A program made the position numbers and the translations under genes. A stretch of 64,000 bases of DNA from Anderseniella sp. Alg231-50 (GTDB lineage Bacteria; Pseudomonadota; Alphaproteobacteria; Rhizobiales; Aestuariivirgaceae), in NCBI RefSeq assembly GCF_900149695.1, contig NZ_LT703003.1:62001-126000 (forward strand). Direction: 5' to 3'. Below are positions 51,694 to 61,091 of this stretch, piece by piece. Positions within the stretch are counted from its first letter, which is position 1. Each line of letters starts with the position of its first letter. The notes under the pieces are model-generated. The model did not search any database, was not told where the DNA came from, and was given only the letters and a program-made list of their open reading frames with translations.

Positions 51694-52146
51694 ATGTTGC
51701 GTACCCCTATTGCGGCCCTCACCGCCGCGCTAATACTGACTGCGTTTTCCGGCCAGCAATCGCAGGCTGCCGATCCACACTGGTTTTATGATAACGCCGC
51801 TGCACCATCCTATGATGAGCGCTACAGCGAAGAGTATCGCCGAGACTGGCAAAACGATCGGGTTTATGAACCCAGACACTCTGTGTATCAGCGCGAACCC
51901 GAATACAAGCATCGCCGCCCGCGCCATCGTGATGATTATGGTAATGGCAATGGCACTTACAATGGCAGGCTGTCCTGCCTGCAGGCGGTTGGGGACCTGA
52001 AAGATGCCGGTTTCCGGCATATTGAAGTCGTCACCTGCCGAAATGGCGACTATGTCTATGACGCGGTCCGGGGGCGGGAGCCGTGGCGCATCCAGGTCAG
52101 CCGTGCATCCGGCGAGATCATCAACGTGGAGCCACTGGGCGACTGA
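51694..52146 (+). CDS. Secreted small protein with PepSY-like C-terminal segment
   Basis: The 150-residue protein has a Sec signal peptide (PIAALTAALILTAFSG, cleavage near SQA-AD). A charged Tyr/Arg/Glu-rich middle follows (RHSVYQREPEYKHRRPRHRD) and then a C-terminal unit (CLQAVGDLKDAGFRHIEVVTC ... IQVSRASGEIINVEPL) like small periplasmic YpeB/PepSY-type domains. Two cysteines, CLQ and TCRN, could form a disulfide. GGGAGG precedes ATG 51694. Function unknown. Confidence 0.7.
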   Translation: MLRTPIAALTAALILTAFSGQQSQAADPHWFYDNAAAPSYDERYSEEYRRDWQNDRVYEPRHSVYQREPEYKHRRPRHRDDYGNGNGTYNGRLSCLQAVGDLKDAGFRHIEVVTCRNGDYVYDAVRGREPWRIQVSRASGEIINVEPLGD

Positions 52147-52243
52147 TGCCGCGCTGAGTCCGGTTGTCGGGAAAACCAGCTTGCCGGGTTGACAATCTTA
52201 AGGCCAGAACTCACTAACCGCATTCGTTTTCCGGAGTAGGTTG

Positions 52244-53293
52244 GTGAGTTCTGAACCTGATAAACCATTTCGCATCGCTGTCGCCGGCGCTGGTCTTATA
52301 GGCAAGCGTCATGTCGAGGCTGTGGATCGTTGCGACGCGACCGTCGTATCGGCAATTGTCGACCCTGCCCCCGCCGCCAAAGATTTCGCCGGCAGCATCG
52401 GCTGTGACTGGTATGCATCGGTTGCGGAAATGCTCGGCGCCGGCTCACCAGACGGCGTCATTATTGCTACCCCCAACCAGATGCATGTCGACAATGGACT
52501 GGAGTGCGTTCGCGCAGGGGTTCCTGTCCTGGTCGAAAAGCCGATTGCCGACAGTGCCCGCGCTGCCGCGCGGCTTGTGGACGTTGCTGCCGAATTGAAG
52601 GTACCGGTGCTTGTCGGGCACCACAGGCGGCACAATCCGCTGATTGGCGCTGCCCGGCAGAAAATCAGCAGCGGCGCCATTGGCGACATCGTCGCGGTGC
52701 ATGCCGCCTGCTGGCTCTACAAGCCGGATGACTACTTCAATGTGACCTGGCGCACCCAGCCAGGTGCCGGGCCGGTGTTCATCAACCTGATCCATGACAT
52801 TGACCTCTTGCGCCATCTGGTTGGTGAGGTGGTTTCAGTGCAGGCGGCTGAATCGTCCCATGCCCGCAACCACGACGTCGAGGACACCGCCGCCATCATC
52901 ATCAGCTTTGCCAATGGTGCCCTGGGTACCATCAGCGTGACCGACAGTGTCGTCGCGCCGTGGAGCTGGGAACTGACGGCGGCTGAAAATCCCGCCTATC
53001 CGGAAACCGGGGAGACCTGCTATTTCATCGGCGGCACCCGCGGTTCGCTTGAAATCCCCAAAGGCAAGGTGTGGTCGCAAGGTGGCGAACGCAGCTGGTG
53101 GCAACCGATCAATCAGGCCGTCTATGAGACTGCTTCGCGTGATCCGCTGGACGAACAGATCGATCATTTCTGCAGAGTGATTGCAGGCGCAGAGCAGCCT
53201 GCCGTTTCAGGCCTGGAAGGACTGAAATCGCTGAGGGTAGTCGAAGCCATCAAGGCGTCCGCCCGAGACGGCAGGAGGGTTGATCTGACTTGA
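52244..53293 (+). CDS. Gfo/Idh/MocA-family oxidoreductase
   Basis: The 349-residue protein has a Rossmann domain (VAGAGLIGKRHVEA), the hallmark EKP in LVEKPIADS near residue 96, and the C-terminal alpha/beta domain with FINLIHDIDLLRHL. Members oxidise sugars, inositols or related alcohols with NAD(P). The start is probably GTG 52244 after GGAG; TTG 52241 is possible. No sugar-transport genes are nearby, so the substrate is unclear. Confidence 0.88.
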   Translation: MSSEPDKPFRIAVAGAGLIGKRHVEAVDRCDATVVSAIVDPAPAAKDFAGSIGCDWYASVAEMLGAGSPDGVIIATPNQMHVDNGLECVRAGVPVLVEKPIADSARAAARLVDVAAELKVPVLVGHHRRHNPLIGAARQKISSGAIGDIVAVHAACWLYKPDDYFNVTWRTQPGAGPVFINLIHDIDLLRHLVGEVVSVQAAESSHARNHDVEDTAAIIISFANGALGTISVTDSVVAPWSWELTAAENPAYPETGETCYFIGGTRGSLEIPKGKVWSQGGERSWWQPINQAVYETASRDPLDEQIDHFCRVIAGAEQPAVSGLEGLKSLRVVEAIKASARDGRRVDLT

Positions 53294-53346
53294 CCTGGCC
53301 CCTTCCAGCCTGCCCTGAATGGCGGGACGGGCCAAAGGGTTGCGGA

Positions 53347-55095
53347 CTACCTGTTCCCCGGATCGTCGGAGTAGCCATGTCTTTCCGCCCATTTGAGCAG
53401 CGTTGGCAATAGCGGCACCATATGCGCACGATAGCGCCGCCACCGGCCTTTTGCACGACTGTTAACGGGCTGGATGACCGTGTCATGGCCGGCTGTGCCG
53501 GTTTGCCGGCGATCAGGTGTCGCGTCCTTGCTGTCCGCCCCGGCGTCTTCCCAGTCCAGCTCCAGAAAACTCAACACCTGACGAGCGGTCTCTTCCAGGT
53601 CGCCCACAATCTGTTCGTATTTTACGGCGTGTACCGGCAATTGCAGCGCACTCGCATACATTGCCCAAAGTGACATGACCTCGTCATAACACTGTGCCGT
53701 GCTTTTCAGGTCCAGAAAATTCACCGTGGCAGCGTTGAGCCTGAAGTCCTGCATGAAACAACTCAGCACACAGTCGCAAGGGTGGCGTAACACCAGCAGA
53801 AACCTGGCGTGGGGGAAAACCCTGCTGATCAATCCGGCCTCGACAATGTTGAGCGGCAGCTTGTCAATCACCACGTCACCGGCTGCAGCCTCTTCAGGCA
53901 GGTGCTGATTGAGATTTTTCATGTAGGCGTCGCGCAATTGCGTTACCTGCTTATCCGTCAAACCTTCATGGTCCGGCAATTCGCCCGTCTGCCAGTCGCT
54001 TGCCATCCGGACCATGTCCTGCACCATCGGCTTTCCGTCGACCACCGAGATCCGGCTGTGCTTCAGCAGGACCGTGTCAAGCAACGTCGCGCCGGACCGG
54101 GGAAATCCAACGAGAAACACCAGTTGTGGCGCAGCCGGTTGTGCGTCCGGTTCTGCGGGAGCCGTGCGGCTCACCAACTTGTAGGCGGCTTGCAGGTCTT
54201 CCAGTTTCCGAATGAAATCATCCGGCTCCAGACCGCGCCCGCCCGCCGCCTTCGCAGCCCAGGTGTTGGCATTGACAAAGGCATCATAGGCAGCGCGCAC
54301 ATCTTCAAGGCGGTCACATATGTCGCCCAGCAAATACCAGTACGCCGAATTCAGCTGTGCCTGCTCGGGATGGAATTTCTCAACACCGGACAATGCCTGG
54401 CGCGCACCATCCAGGTCATTGTCGCGGCGCAACAGCTGCGCCTGGCGGATAGAGATCCTGATATCGTCCGGCCGGCATACGGTGCGCGCCTGCGCAACAG
54501 CCTTCCTGAGTTCGCCGATCTGGTTTGTCTGTTCCAGCACCTCACACAGACTGTCATGCGCCTCGACAAAGCCGGGCTGCAGCTTCAACGCCCGGCGGAA
54601 ACAATCTATGGCTTCTTCAGTCTGGCCCCGCCGGAACAGCACGCCGCCGAGACTGCTGTGTGCCGTGTGATCCTTGGGGGAGACTTCAACCAGTTGCTGA
54701 AACAGCTTTTCGGCTGCGCTCAATTTTCCAAGCCCGCACAGAACGGCAGCCATGTTGAACATCACGTCCGGGTCGTCCGGCTTGATCTGCAGGGCCGCAC
54801 GGTAACTGGTCAGCGCAGTTTTCAGGTCGCCGGCGTCACGCAACACATTGCCGAGATTGAAATGGACATCGCAATTGTCCGGATCCAGTTCGATTGCCCT
54901 TTGATAGCTGTCAATGGCAACCTGGAAAGCCCCCTGTTTGGCGGCGATGACACCGTGGACATTGTGAACGATGGCAAACTCGCGGTGGCTTCGGCATAAC
55001 TGCTCAACCATCTTGCGGGCGCGGTCGAGCTGGCCGGCCTCAAACACCTCAATGGCTGCGCGCAGTCGCTTGTCGAGTGCGTTACGTGCCTGCAT
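53347..55095 (-). CDS. TPR-repeat sulfotransferase
   Basis: The product is about 582 residues long. The N-terminal half has about seven TPR repeats (e.g. YQRAIELDPDN, YRAALQIKPDD, FRRALKLQPGF). The C-terminal half is a PAPS-dependent sulfotransferase fold with the phosphate loop FLVGFPRSGATLLDTVL near residue 322, and LLVLRHPCDCVLSCF further on. Such fusions sulfate surface polysaccharides or proteins, but this one lacks a signal peptide. The start is uncertain: ATG 55095 fits the first repeat, while the frame is open to 55260 with poor codon use. Confidence 0.8.
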   Translation of the reverse strand: MQARNALDKRLRAAIEVFEAGQLDRARKMVEQLCRSHREFAIVHNVHGVIAAKQGAFQVAIDSYQRAIELDPDNCDVHFNLGNVLRDAGDLKTALTSYRAALQIKPDDPDVMFNMAAVLCGLGKLSAAEKLFQQLVEVSPKDHTAHSSLGGVLFRRGQTEEAIDCFRRALKLQPGFVEAHDSLCEVLEQTNQIGELRKAVAQARTVCRPDDIRISIRQAQLLRRDNDLDGARQALSGVEKFHPEQAQLNSAYWYLLGDICDRLEDVRAAYDAFVNANTWAAKAAGGRGLEPDDFIRKLEDLQAAYKLVSRTAPAEPDAQPAAPQLVFLVGFPRSGATLLDTVLLKHSRISVVDGKPMVQDMVRMASDWQTGELPDHEGLTDKQVTQLRDAYMKNLNQHLPEEAAAGDVVIDKLPLNIVEAGLISRVFPHARFLLVLRHPCDCVLSCFMQDFRLNAATVNFLDLKSTAQCYDEVMSLWAMYASALQLPVHAVKYEQIVGDLEETARQVLSFLELDWEDAGADSKDATPDRRQTGTAGHDTVIQPVNSRAKGRWRRYRAHMVPLLPTLLKWAERHGYSDDPGNR

Positions 55096-55306
55096 CAGAC
55101 GCCCCAGAGACTGCAGTTCATCACAATCGCCCCCTTCATCAGCCTGATCCGTCAAACATTGCCGGACCCTGCCTTGATGTTTTGTATCGCAAGCAGGCCC
55201 CATGACGCAAACTTGCAACCTGTGCCACCTGTGTGACACACCCTCTTCACACAGTCTCAACTCAAGGTAGACTGGCGAGAAACAACCAACCGGATCTGAT
55301 TACCCC

Positions 55307-57307
55307 GTGACAGCAAGTAGCTCCCCCTTCCCGCATTTGTTCACCCCGTTGAAAGTTGGCCGGCAAACACTGCCCAACCGCATATTGATGGGATCGATGC
55401 ACACCGGCCTTGAAGAACAGGGCGAGGAAGGCCTGGCCCGTTTGGCCGCGTTCTACGCAGAACGCGCCCGCGGCGGATGTTCCCTGATGGTAACCGGCGG
55501 GTTCTCACCCAATGCAGAAGGCAGGCTGGGCACAGAGGGCGGATTTCTGGTTGACGCCGATGCCGAGCATCACCAGCAGGTAACCGATGCCGTACACGCG
55601 CACGGCTCGCGCATATTGCTGCAACTGTTGCACGCGGGCCGCTATGGCTATCAGCCCGACATCGTAGCACCGTCGCCCATTCGCTCGCCGATCAACAAGA
55701 CCACACCGCGCGAAATGGATGACGACGACATCCAGCGTACCATCGCCGACTATGCCCGCGCCGCGCAGATTGCCCAGGCAGCCGGCTATGACGGTGTCGA
55801 ACTGATGGGATCGGAAGGTTACCTGATCAACCAGTTTACCGCGCCGCGCACCAACAAGCGTACCGACAGGTGGGGCGGTTCGTTTGAAAACCGCGCCCGG
55901 CTCCCGGTCCAGGTGATCAAGGCGGTGCGGGCGGCAACCGACCCGCAGTTTATCATCATGTACCGGCTTTCCGTGCTCGACATCGTCGAAGACGGCAGCC
56001 CATTCGAAGAGGTCGCCGAACTTGCCAGGCTGGCTGAGGCCTCCGGCGCCGACATCCTCAATTCAGGCATCGGGTGGCATGAAGCCCGCATCCCGACCAT
56101 TGCCCAGGCGGTGCCCAGGGGCGCATGGACATGGGCGACGCGACGGCTGATGGGCAAGGTGTCCATACCGCTTATCGCCACCAATCGCATCAACACACCG
56201 GAAAAGGCCGACCAGGTAATCGCAGACGGCCATGCCGACATGGTGTCGATGGCCCGGCCGTTCCTCGCCGATGCAGACTTCGCAGACAAGGCTGCCCGTG
56301 GAAGGCCGGAGGAAATCAACACCTGCATCGCCTGCAACCAGGCCTGCCTTGATCACTATTTCAAGGGCAAGGACGCCACCTGCCTGGTCAACCCAAGGGC
56401 CTGCCGCGAAACCATGCTGACCTGGAAACCGGCGCAAACAACGCGCAAGGTCGCCGTCGTCGGTGCCGGGGTTGCCGGGTTGTCGTGTGCTGTAACAGCG
56501 GCAGAACGCGGCCACGACGTGACCCTGTTCGAGGCAGCCGGCCAGGTCGGCGGGCAGTTCCTGCTGGCCCGCCATATCCCGGGCAAGGAGGAATTCAACG
56601 AGACCCTGCGCTACTACCGCAACCGGGCCGAAGCATTTGGCGTATCGCTGAAACTCAACACCCGTGCCGATGCGGCCACGCTGGCCGGATTCGATGAAGT
56701 GGTCATGGCAACCGGGGTGACGCCGCGTGTGCCGGACATTGCCGGCGTCGACCACCCGAGCGTCATGACCTACGAAGAATTGCTGTCCGGTGCGCGACAA
56801 CCCGGCAGGCGGGTCGCGGTGATCGGTGCCGGCGGTGTCGGGGTCGATGTCGCGGTGCACCTGGTCGAGCGCGGACTCAAAAGCCACCTGGACCCGACCG
56901 AATTCCGCTCAACATGGGGAGTTGGCCAGGAACCGGGCGATCATGTGCCATCGCATGATGTGGTACTGATGCAGCGCTCTACCGGGAAAATGGGCTCAGG
57001 CCCCGGCAAGACAACCGGATGGGTGCACCGCCTGGTATTACTGCGCGCCAACGTCGAAATGATCGGCGATGTCAGTTACCGGCAGATTGATGACGAAGGC
57101 CTGCACATCTCGGTCGGCAACCAGGACAGGCTGGTAAAATGCGACAGTATCGTGCTGTGTGCCGGCCAGTTGTCGGTCGACGGACTGGCTGATGACCTGA
57201 AAGCCGCCGACCGCCAGGTTCATATCATTGGCGGGGCCAGTTTTGCCGGTGAACTGGACGCCCAGCGCGCCATCGAGGAAGGCACATTGCTGGGCTCACG
57301 TCTGTAA
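55307..57307 (+). CDS. FadH-like NADPH-dependent 2,4-dienoyl-CoA reductase (OYE + FAD/NAD fusion)
   Basis: The 666-residue flavoprotein has an N-terminal OYE barrel (PNRILMGSMHTGLEE; GSEGYLINQF near residue 167), a four-cysteine 4Fe-4S cluster region (CIACNQACL ... CLVNPRAC near 342-365) and a C-terminal FAD/NAD module with VVGAGVAGLSCAV and VIGAGGVGVDVAV. The domain order matches 2,4-dienoyl-CoA reductase and related dimethylamine/enoate dehydrogenases. It starts at GTG 55307. It may also act on an amine or a stachydrine-type demethylation product, but fatty-acid beta-oxidation is the simplest role. Confidence 0.88.
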   Translation: MTASSSPFPHLFTPLKVGRQTLPNRILMGSMHTGLEEQGEEGLARLAAFYAERARGGCSLMVTGGFSPNAEGRLGTEGGFLVDADAEHHQQVTDAVHAHGSRILLQLLHAGRYGYQPDIVAPSPIRSPINKTTPREMDDDDIQRTIADYARAAQIAQAAGYDGVELMGSEGYLINQFTAPRTNKRTDRWGGSFENRARLPVQVIKAVRAATDPQFIIMYRLSVLDIVEDGSPFEEVAELARLAEASGADILNSGIGWHEARIPTIAQAVPRGAWTWATRRLMGKVSIPLIATNRINTPEKADQVIADGHADMVSMARPFLADADFADKAARGRPEEINTCIACNQACLDHYFKGKDATCLVNPRACRETMLTWKPAQTTRKVAVVGAGVAGLSCAVTAAERGHDVTLFEAAGQVGGQFLLARHIPGKEEFNETLRYYRNRAEAFGVSLKLNTRADAATLAGFDEVVMATGVTPRVPDIAGVDHPSVMTYEELLSGARQPGRRVAVIGAGGVGVDVAVHLVERGLKSHLDPTEFRSTWGVGQEPGDHVPSHDVVLMQRSTGKMGSGPGKTTGWVHRLVLLRANVEMIGDVSYRQIDDEGLHISVGNQDRLVKCDSIVLCAGQLSVDGLADDLKAADRQVHIIGGASFAGELDAQRAIEEGTLLGSRL

Positions 57308-57336
57308 AGCAATGCCTGTGCCGAAGCGCCGGACGC

Positions 57337-57819
57337 CTAGTCCGGGTAGTGCATTTTGATCGTCACTTTGCCACGGACTATTGCAGCGGTTCTGAAGGTC
57401 GGAGTGTCGTAAGCATCCACAGCACCGCTGGTGGCATAACCTTCAGTTGGCAATTGCCCCTTCATGTTCAGGTCCCGGTTTTCGTCCTCATCATGAAAAG
57501 CTGCTACCGCATAGGGACCATCTTTCAGATCAGGAAAGCTGACAACCACGGTTCCAGCCTTTGATGGCGTCTCCTTGTAACCGGCCGCCCCTGCAACATC
57601 ATACGCCCGAAAGGCGTTTCTGTTGGAAAAGACAATCACTACAACCTTGCCGGTTGCCCCACGAACACCCTCCAGAGTGACAGTCAACCCGGACGGAAAG
57701 GATGTTGCAGCGCTCGCAGCGCCGTACGTGGAATGGACATTGCTGGCAAGCCAGGCGCCAACAAAGGTAATGCTTATCGTGGCAAGAGCGCCGACCAGTC
57801 TTTGGGTATTGGTGGGCAT
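57337..57819 (-). CDS. DUF2141 protein, exported
   Basis: The 160-residue protein has a hydrophobic leader of about 30 residues and the DUF2141 hallmark region AAFHDEDENRDLNMKG followed by PTEGYATSGAVDA. The family is periplasmic or outer-surface with unknown role. It is 9 bases downstream of a fatty-acid-hydroxylase-type gene on the same strand and is probably cotranscribed, which suggests a lipid-linked function. Confidence 0.85.
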   Translation of the reverse strand: MPTNTQRLVGALATISITFVGAWLASNVHSTYGAASAATSFPSGLTVTLEGVRGATGKVVVIVFSNRNAFRAYDVAGAAGYKETPSKAGTVVVSFPDLKDGPYAVAAFHDEDENRDLNMKGQLPTEGYATSGAVDAYDTPTFRTAAIVRGKVTIKMHYPD

Positions 57820-57828
57820 AAGGCGTGC

Positions 57829-58728
57829 CTATTCCGCTGCTTCGGACCGGAGTGCCTTGTCCTTTGGTTTCCACCCGGGCGGGCCAAGAACTACACCAAG
57901 CTTGTTTCGAAAACCTCTCATGGCCCAGGCGCTTTTTGCAAGCCGGTAGAAGCCGTGCAGAAATGCAACAATCGGATTGGTGCTGTCGATGGGTTTCACG
58001 AGACCGTAGACAACCTGCTCGCGTTCTTCCTCGAAGGTTCCGAACATCCGATCCCAGACAATGAAAATACCGGCATAGTTTTTGTCGAGGTATTTCGGGT
58101 TTGAACCGTGATGCACACGATGATGCGAAGGTGTGTTCATGATCCATTCGACTGGACGCGGGAGCTTTCTGATACTCTCCGTATGCAGGATGGTCTGGTA
58201 GAGCTGAACGACCACTTCAGCGAACAGTACGACAATCGGATTGAAGCCGAGCAGCACCAGTGGAACATGGAAGAAGACCGGCCAGAACGAATCCATCGGG
58301 CCGAAGCGATAGGCTACGGAGATGTTGAAAAACGGTGACGAGTGATGGACCGTATGGGTTGCCCAGGCGAGATTCACCCGGTGCATAAACCGGTGTTCCC
58401 AATAATAGGCGAGATCTGCCAGCACCACGCAAATTGTGACCGTGACCCAGTTTATCTCGATGTCAAAGACGGCAAACTGGAACGCATAGTAAAACGTCGA
58501 GACATAAAACGCGCCGAGAAACAGGATTGTCAGTCCGATGAAAAAGGCGAGTGTGATGTAGTTGGTGATCGTATCACCGACCAATGCCCACGAGAGTTTC
58601 TTGTAGATGGCATATCTGGTGAACTCGAATGCCAGAAAGGCCAGTGCGAAAACGAAGAACCAGTCGTCGACGAACTTTTCGAGCCATTCGATATAGCCTG
58701 TGCTGATTGGAGAAAGAAGCCAGTCCAT
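57829..58728 (-). CDS. Fatty acid hydroxylase / sterol desaturase family membrane enzyme
   Basis: The 299-residue membrane protein has three to four hydrophobic stretches and the di-iron histidine motifs HRFMH, HTVHH and HRVHHG in the expected order. It would hydroxylate or desaturate a fatty acid, carotenoid or sterol-like substrate in the membrane. GGAA precedes ATG 58728; an upstream TTG at 58758 is less likely. Two TetR-type operators lie in the 87-base region shared with the divergent TetR gene. Expression is therefore probably TetR-controlled. Confidence 0.88.
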   Translation of the reverse strand: MDWLLSPISTGYIEWLEKFVDDWFFVFALAFLAFEFTRYAIYKKLSWALVGDTITNYITLAFFIGLTILFLGAFYVSTFYYAFQFAVFDIEINWVTVTICVVLADLAYYWEHRFMHRVNLAWATHTVHHSSPFFNISVAYRFGPMDSFWPVFFHVPLVLLGFNPIVVLFAEVVVQLYQTILHTESIRKLPRPVEWIMNTPSHHRVHHGSNPKYLDKNYAGIFIVWDRMFGTFEEEREQVVYGLVKPIDSTNPIVAFLHGFYRLAKSAWAMRGFRNKLGVVLGPPGWKPKDKALRSEAAE

Positions 58729-58741
58729 GAGAGATTCCAAA

Positions 58742-58798
58742 ATTATCAATATTGACAATCAAATGACATCAACTAAATTGTTTGTCAATACAGACAAT
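58742..58798. promoter_or_regulatory. Twin TetR operators
   Basis: Site 1 (58742-58759) reads ATTGTCAATATTGATAAT on the minus strand. Site 2 (58781-58798) reads TTTGTCAATACAGACAAT on the plus strand. The two agree at 14 of 18 positions and each is close to a palindrome (TTGTC...GAYAA). They lie between the divergent membrane hydroxylase and TetR genes. Confidence 0.8.
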
Positions 58799-58815
58799 CA
58801 ATTGAATTGAGCAAA

Positions 58816-59403
58816 ATGGCCAGACCAGACATCAAGACTGAACGTCGAGAACAGATATTGGATGCCTTTGAATCCTGTGTTTCGCGCTACGGCGTTGAAG
58901 GGGCTACGTTGGCCAAAACTGCCGAAATGGCGGGACTGGCCCGTCCGCTTGTTCGTCACAATGTAGGCAATCGGGATGAGTTGCTGGAAGCGCTGGTTGA
59001 CCGATTCCTGGAAAGAACCCGCAACAGCATGGCGACGATGATCTCTGCTCTACCGGCTGAAAACAAAGCAAAAACGGCCATAGACTGGCTTTTCGATCCG
59101 AAATTTTCCGATCCGCAACTGGTGCGGGTTTCAAATGCCCTTATTGCCGCATCCTGTGAAAATCCGTCCGTGGCAGCAAGAATGCTGGTGTGGCTCAATG
59201 ATTTCATCACAAGGCTCGATGAGTTGCTCGCAGATGAATTTCCAGATGCCGATCCTGAGAAAGTAGCAGCTGCAACTGCAGGCATTACCGGTATCTATTT
59301 CAATATCGAGGCGCTTTATCCGCTGGGCGATACGGATGTTCTGGTTGCTGCTTCAAAGCGTGCCGCCATCATCTTGCTGGAGTCTTTGGAGACCAGCCAA
59401 TGA
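58816..59403 (+). CDS. TetR-family regulator (upstream of Rieske oxygenase)
   Basis: The 195-residue regulator has an N-terminal HTH (YGVEGATLAKTAEMAGLARPLVRHNVGNRDELL, about residues 25-57) and a divergent helical ligand domain. ATG 58816 is used; TTG 58807 also lies in frame. Its gene overlaps the Rieske gene by 4 bases (ATGA) and is divergent from the hydroxylase/DUF2141 pair, with twin palindromes between. It probably represses both directions and is released by an unknown small molecule. Confidence 0.88.
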   Translation: MARPDIKTERREQILDAFESCVSRYGVEGATLAKTAEMAGLARPLVRHNVGNRDELLEALVDRFLERTRNSMATMISALPAENKAKTAIDWLFDPKFSDPQLVRVSNALIAASCENPSVAARMLVWLNDFITRLDELLADEFPDADPEKVAAATAGITGIYFNIEALYPLGDTDVLVAASKRAAIILLESLETSQ

Positions 59404-60536
59404 CCAGCCGTCCTCCCAAAGAAGCCTACACCGATGCCGTTTGGTTCAGGAACGAAACGAACACCCTCTTTGCAAATGCATGGATCTTTGTCGGAACTGT
59501 CCATGACTTCCAGCAGACCGGGGATTACCGCACCGCAACATGCGGAAACGCCCTTCTTTCTATTGTCCGCGATGAAGACGGAAACCTGAATGCCCTTCAC
59601 AATGTGTGCCGGCATCGCGGGGCGGAGCTGTTGGAAGGGTCGACCGGTAATTGCGGCAAGACAATCGTTTGTCCCTATCACCGCTGGACCTATGCTCATG
59701 ACGGTTCGCTTCGCGGAGTGCCCAACAAAGTGGAATGCTTTCCGGATCTGGACCGGTCCGGATACGGCTTGCATCCTGCTTCAGTTGGCGTATTCAGAGA
59801 TCTGGTTTTCGTCAATCCTGAAGCAGATGCTGATTTCGAGAGCTGGATTGCCCCGCTCCAGGGCAAGCATTGGCCGCATGATCTGACTGCCGCAGACGTC
59901 AAGGAAGCGATACCGTTGGCTTATGATCTGAAATGCGACTGGAAGGTTTTCGTCGAAAATGCGCTTGATGGATATCATCTTGCCTACCTGCATGAAAACA
60001 CACTCGGTGGCCCATTACCCGGTTTGAACGAGTGGGAGCCTGTCGGCGATCACATGATCTGGCACGCCACCGAGGAAGGTGTACGCCATCGCCTCCCCAT
60101 GAAAGTGAGAGAGGAGGCCGGCAACTCTGGCACCATAGAAAGTGCGTCCAAAACGGGTTACGGAGGGGTCTATTTCCTTTTCCCGACAACCATCATCGTT
60201 CCAACTCCGTACGGTATCTCCATCTCGGCGCTACACCCCACAGCTGCAGGACGTTGTCGAATGACAGTTCGCCATTGGGTCGGGCCGAGGCAGTCGAAAG
60301 ATGAGCGGAAACATATTCCCGGTTTCGACAAATCCACCGGCATTATTTCATCCGACAACTGGAAAACGCACCCTCTGGAGACCGGTGACTTTCAAACTGA
60401 AGACGTATGGATTTGTGAAAAAATCCAACGCGGTCTGGAATCGCCAGCCTATACCCACGGACCTTTATCCAACGGAGTTGGAGCAGAAGACGCCATCCGC
60501 TGGTTTCACGGAACTCTGGACAAACATGTCACCTAA
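59400..60536 (+). CDS. Rieske non-heme iron oxygenase, oxygenase component
   Basis: The 378-residue protein has an N-terminal Rieske 2Fe-2S site (Cys70, His72, Cys91, His94 in CRHR and CPYHRW) and the mononuclear iron site (His193, His198 in DGYHLAYLH). The late ICEKIQRGLESPAY resembles carnitine, glycine betaine and stachydrine demethylases as well as aromatic hydroxylases. No reductase or ferredoxin partner gene is adjacent. It is coupled to the TetR gene by ATGA overlap. A role in demethylating quaternary amines is plausible but not shown. Confidence 0.9.
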   Translation: MTSRPPKEAYTDAVWFRNETNTLFANAWIFVGTVHDFQQTGDYRTATCGNALLSIVRDEDGNLNALHNVCRHRGAELLEGSTGNCGKTIVCPYHRWTYAHDGSLRGVPNKVECFPDLDRSGYGLHPASVGVFRDLVFVNPEADADFESWIAPLQGKHWPHDLTAADVKEAIPLAYDLKCDWKVFVENALDGYHLAYLHENTLGGPLPGLNEWEPVGDHMIWHATEEGVRHRLPMKVREEAGNSGTIESASKTGYGGVYFLFPTTIIVPTPYGISISALHPTAAGRCRMTVRHWVGPRQSKDERKHIPGFDKSTGIISSDNWKTHPLETGDFQTEDVWICEKIQRGLESPAYTHGPLSNGVGAEDAIRWFHGTLDKHVT

Positions 60537-60636
60537 CGAATGCCGGCATCGGCATTGCTTACGAAATCCGGAGCCGGCGCCGCATTCATTCGGGTGAACA
60601 GGCTGGCATGCATCAGGCGCGTCAGGTGCCACTGGC

Positions 60637-61050
60637 CTAGCCGGCAAAACCGGCGCCCGGCGACTGTGCGTTAAACCTCACAAGCCGGCTGTCGAGAACG
60701 CCTGCCTGGCGATGCACCATCGCCTCACGGTATGTGGCATCTCTCATCATCTCGACAAAAGCACCGACGCCCGGATATTCGGCAATGAAGGCGATGTCCC
60801 AGGTTACGTCCTGCGGTCCGACCATCATCAGTTCGAACCCGCCACGCCAGACAATTTTACCGCCAAGCTTTTGCAGGACCGGCGCGCTGATCTCGCCGTA
60901 GCGCTGATAGGCCTCTGCACCGGTCGCTTCATGTCCGTCTGCGTATTCTGCCTTTTCTCGCAGTTTGACAAGATTGAGCATGTGGATCGGCCCGGCACGA
61001 TCGGCCTCCTTGAAAGCCTGCCAGGTCTCCTTGCTGAAGCTCGTGAACAT
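60637..61050 (-). CDS. DUF1330 family protein
   Basis: The 137-residue alpha/beta ferredoxin-like small protein has PIHMLNLVKLR, YGEISAPVLQKLGGKIVWRG and the AFIAEYP segment of DUF1330. A strong AAGGAG lies before ATG 61050, so the longer frame from 61095 is rejected. It follows an ABM-type gene on the same strand by 41 bases, and both belong to the same dimeric alpha-beta-barrel class. Function unknown. Confidence 0.85.
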   Translation of the reverse strand: MFTSFSKETWQAFKEADRAGPIHMLNLVKLREKAEYADGHEATGAEAYQRYGEISAPVLQKLGGKIVWRGGFELMMVGPQDVTWDIAFIAEYPGVGAFVEMMRDATYREAMVHRQAGVLDSRLVRFNAQSPGAGFAG

Positions 61051-61091
61051 CAATGTCTCCTTATGGCCTGAATTAATCCGGTGTGATGATT

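Noticed and set aside
53809-54999. 396-codon plus-strand frame opposite the TPR sulfotransferase
   Set aside because: It is a mirror of the repeated, GC-rich TPR coding sequence, with no domain, start signal or neighbours.
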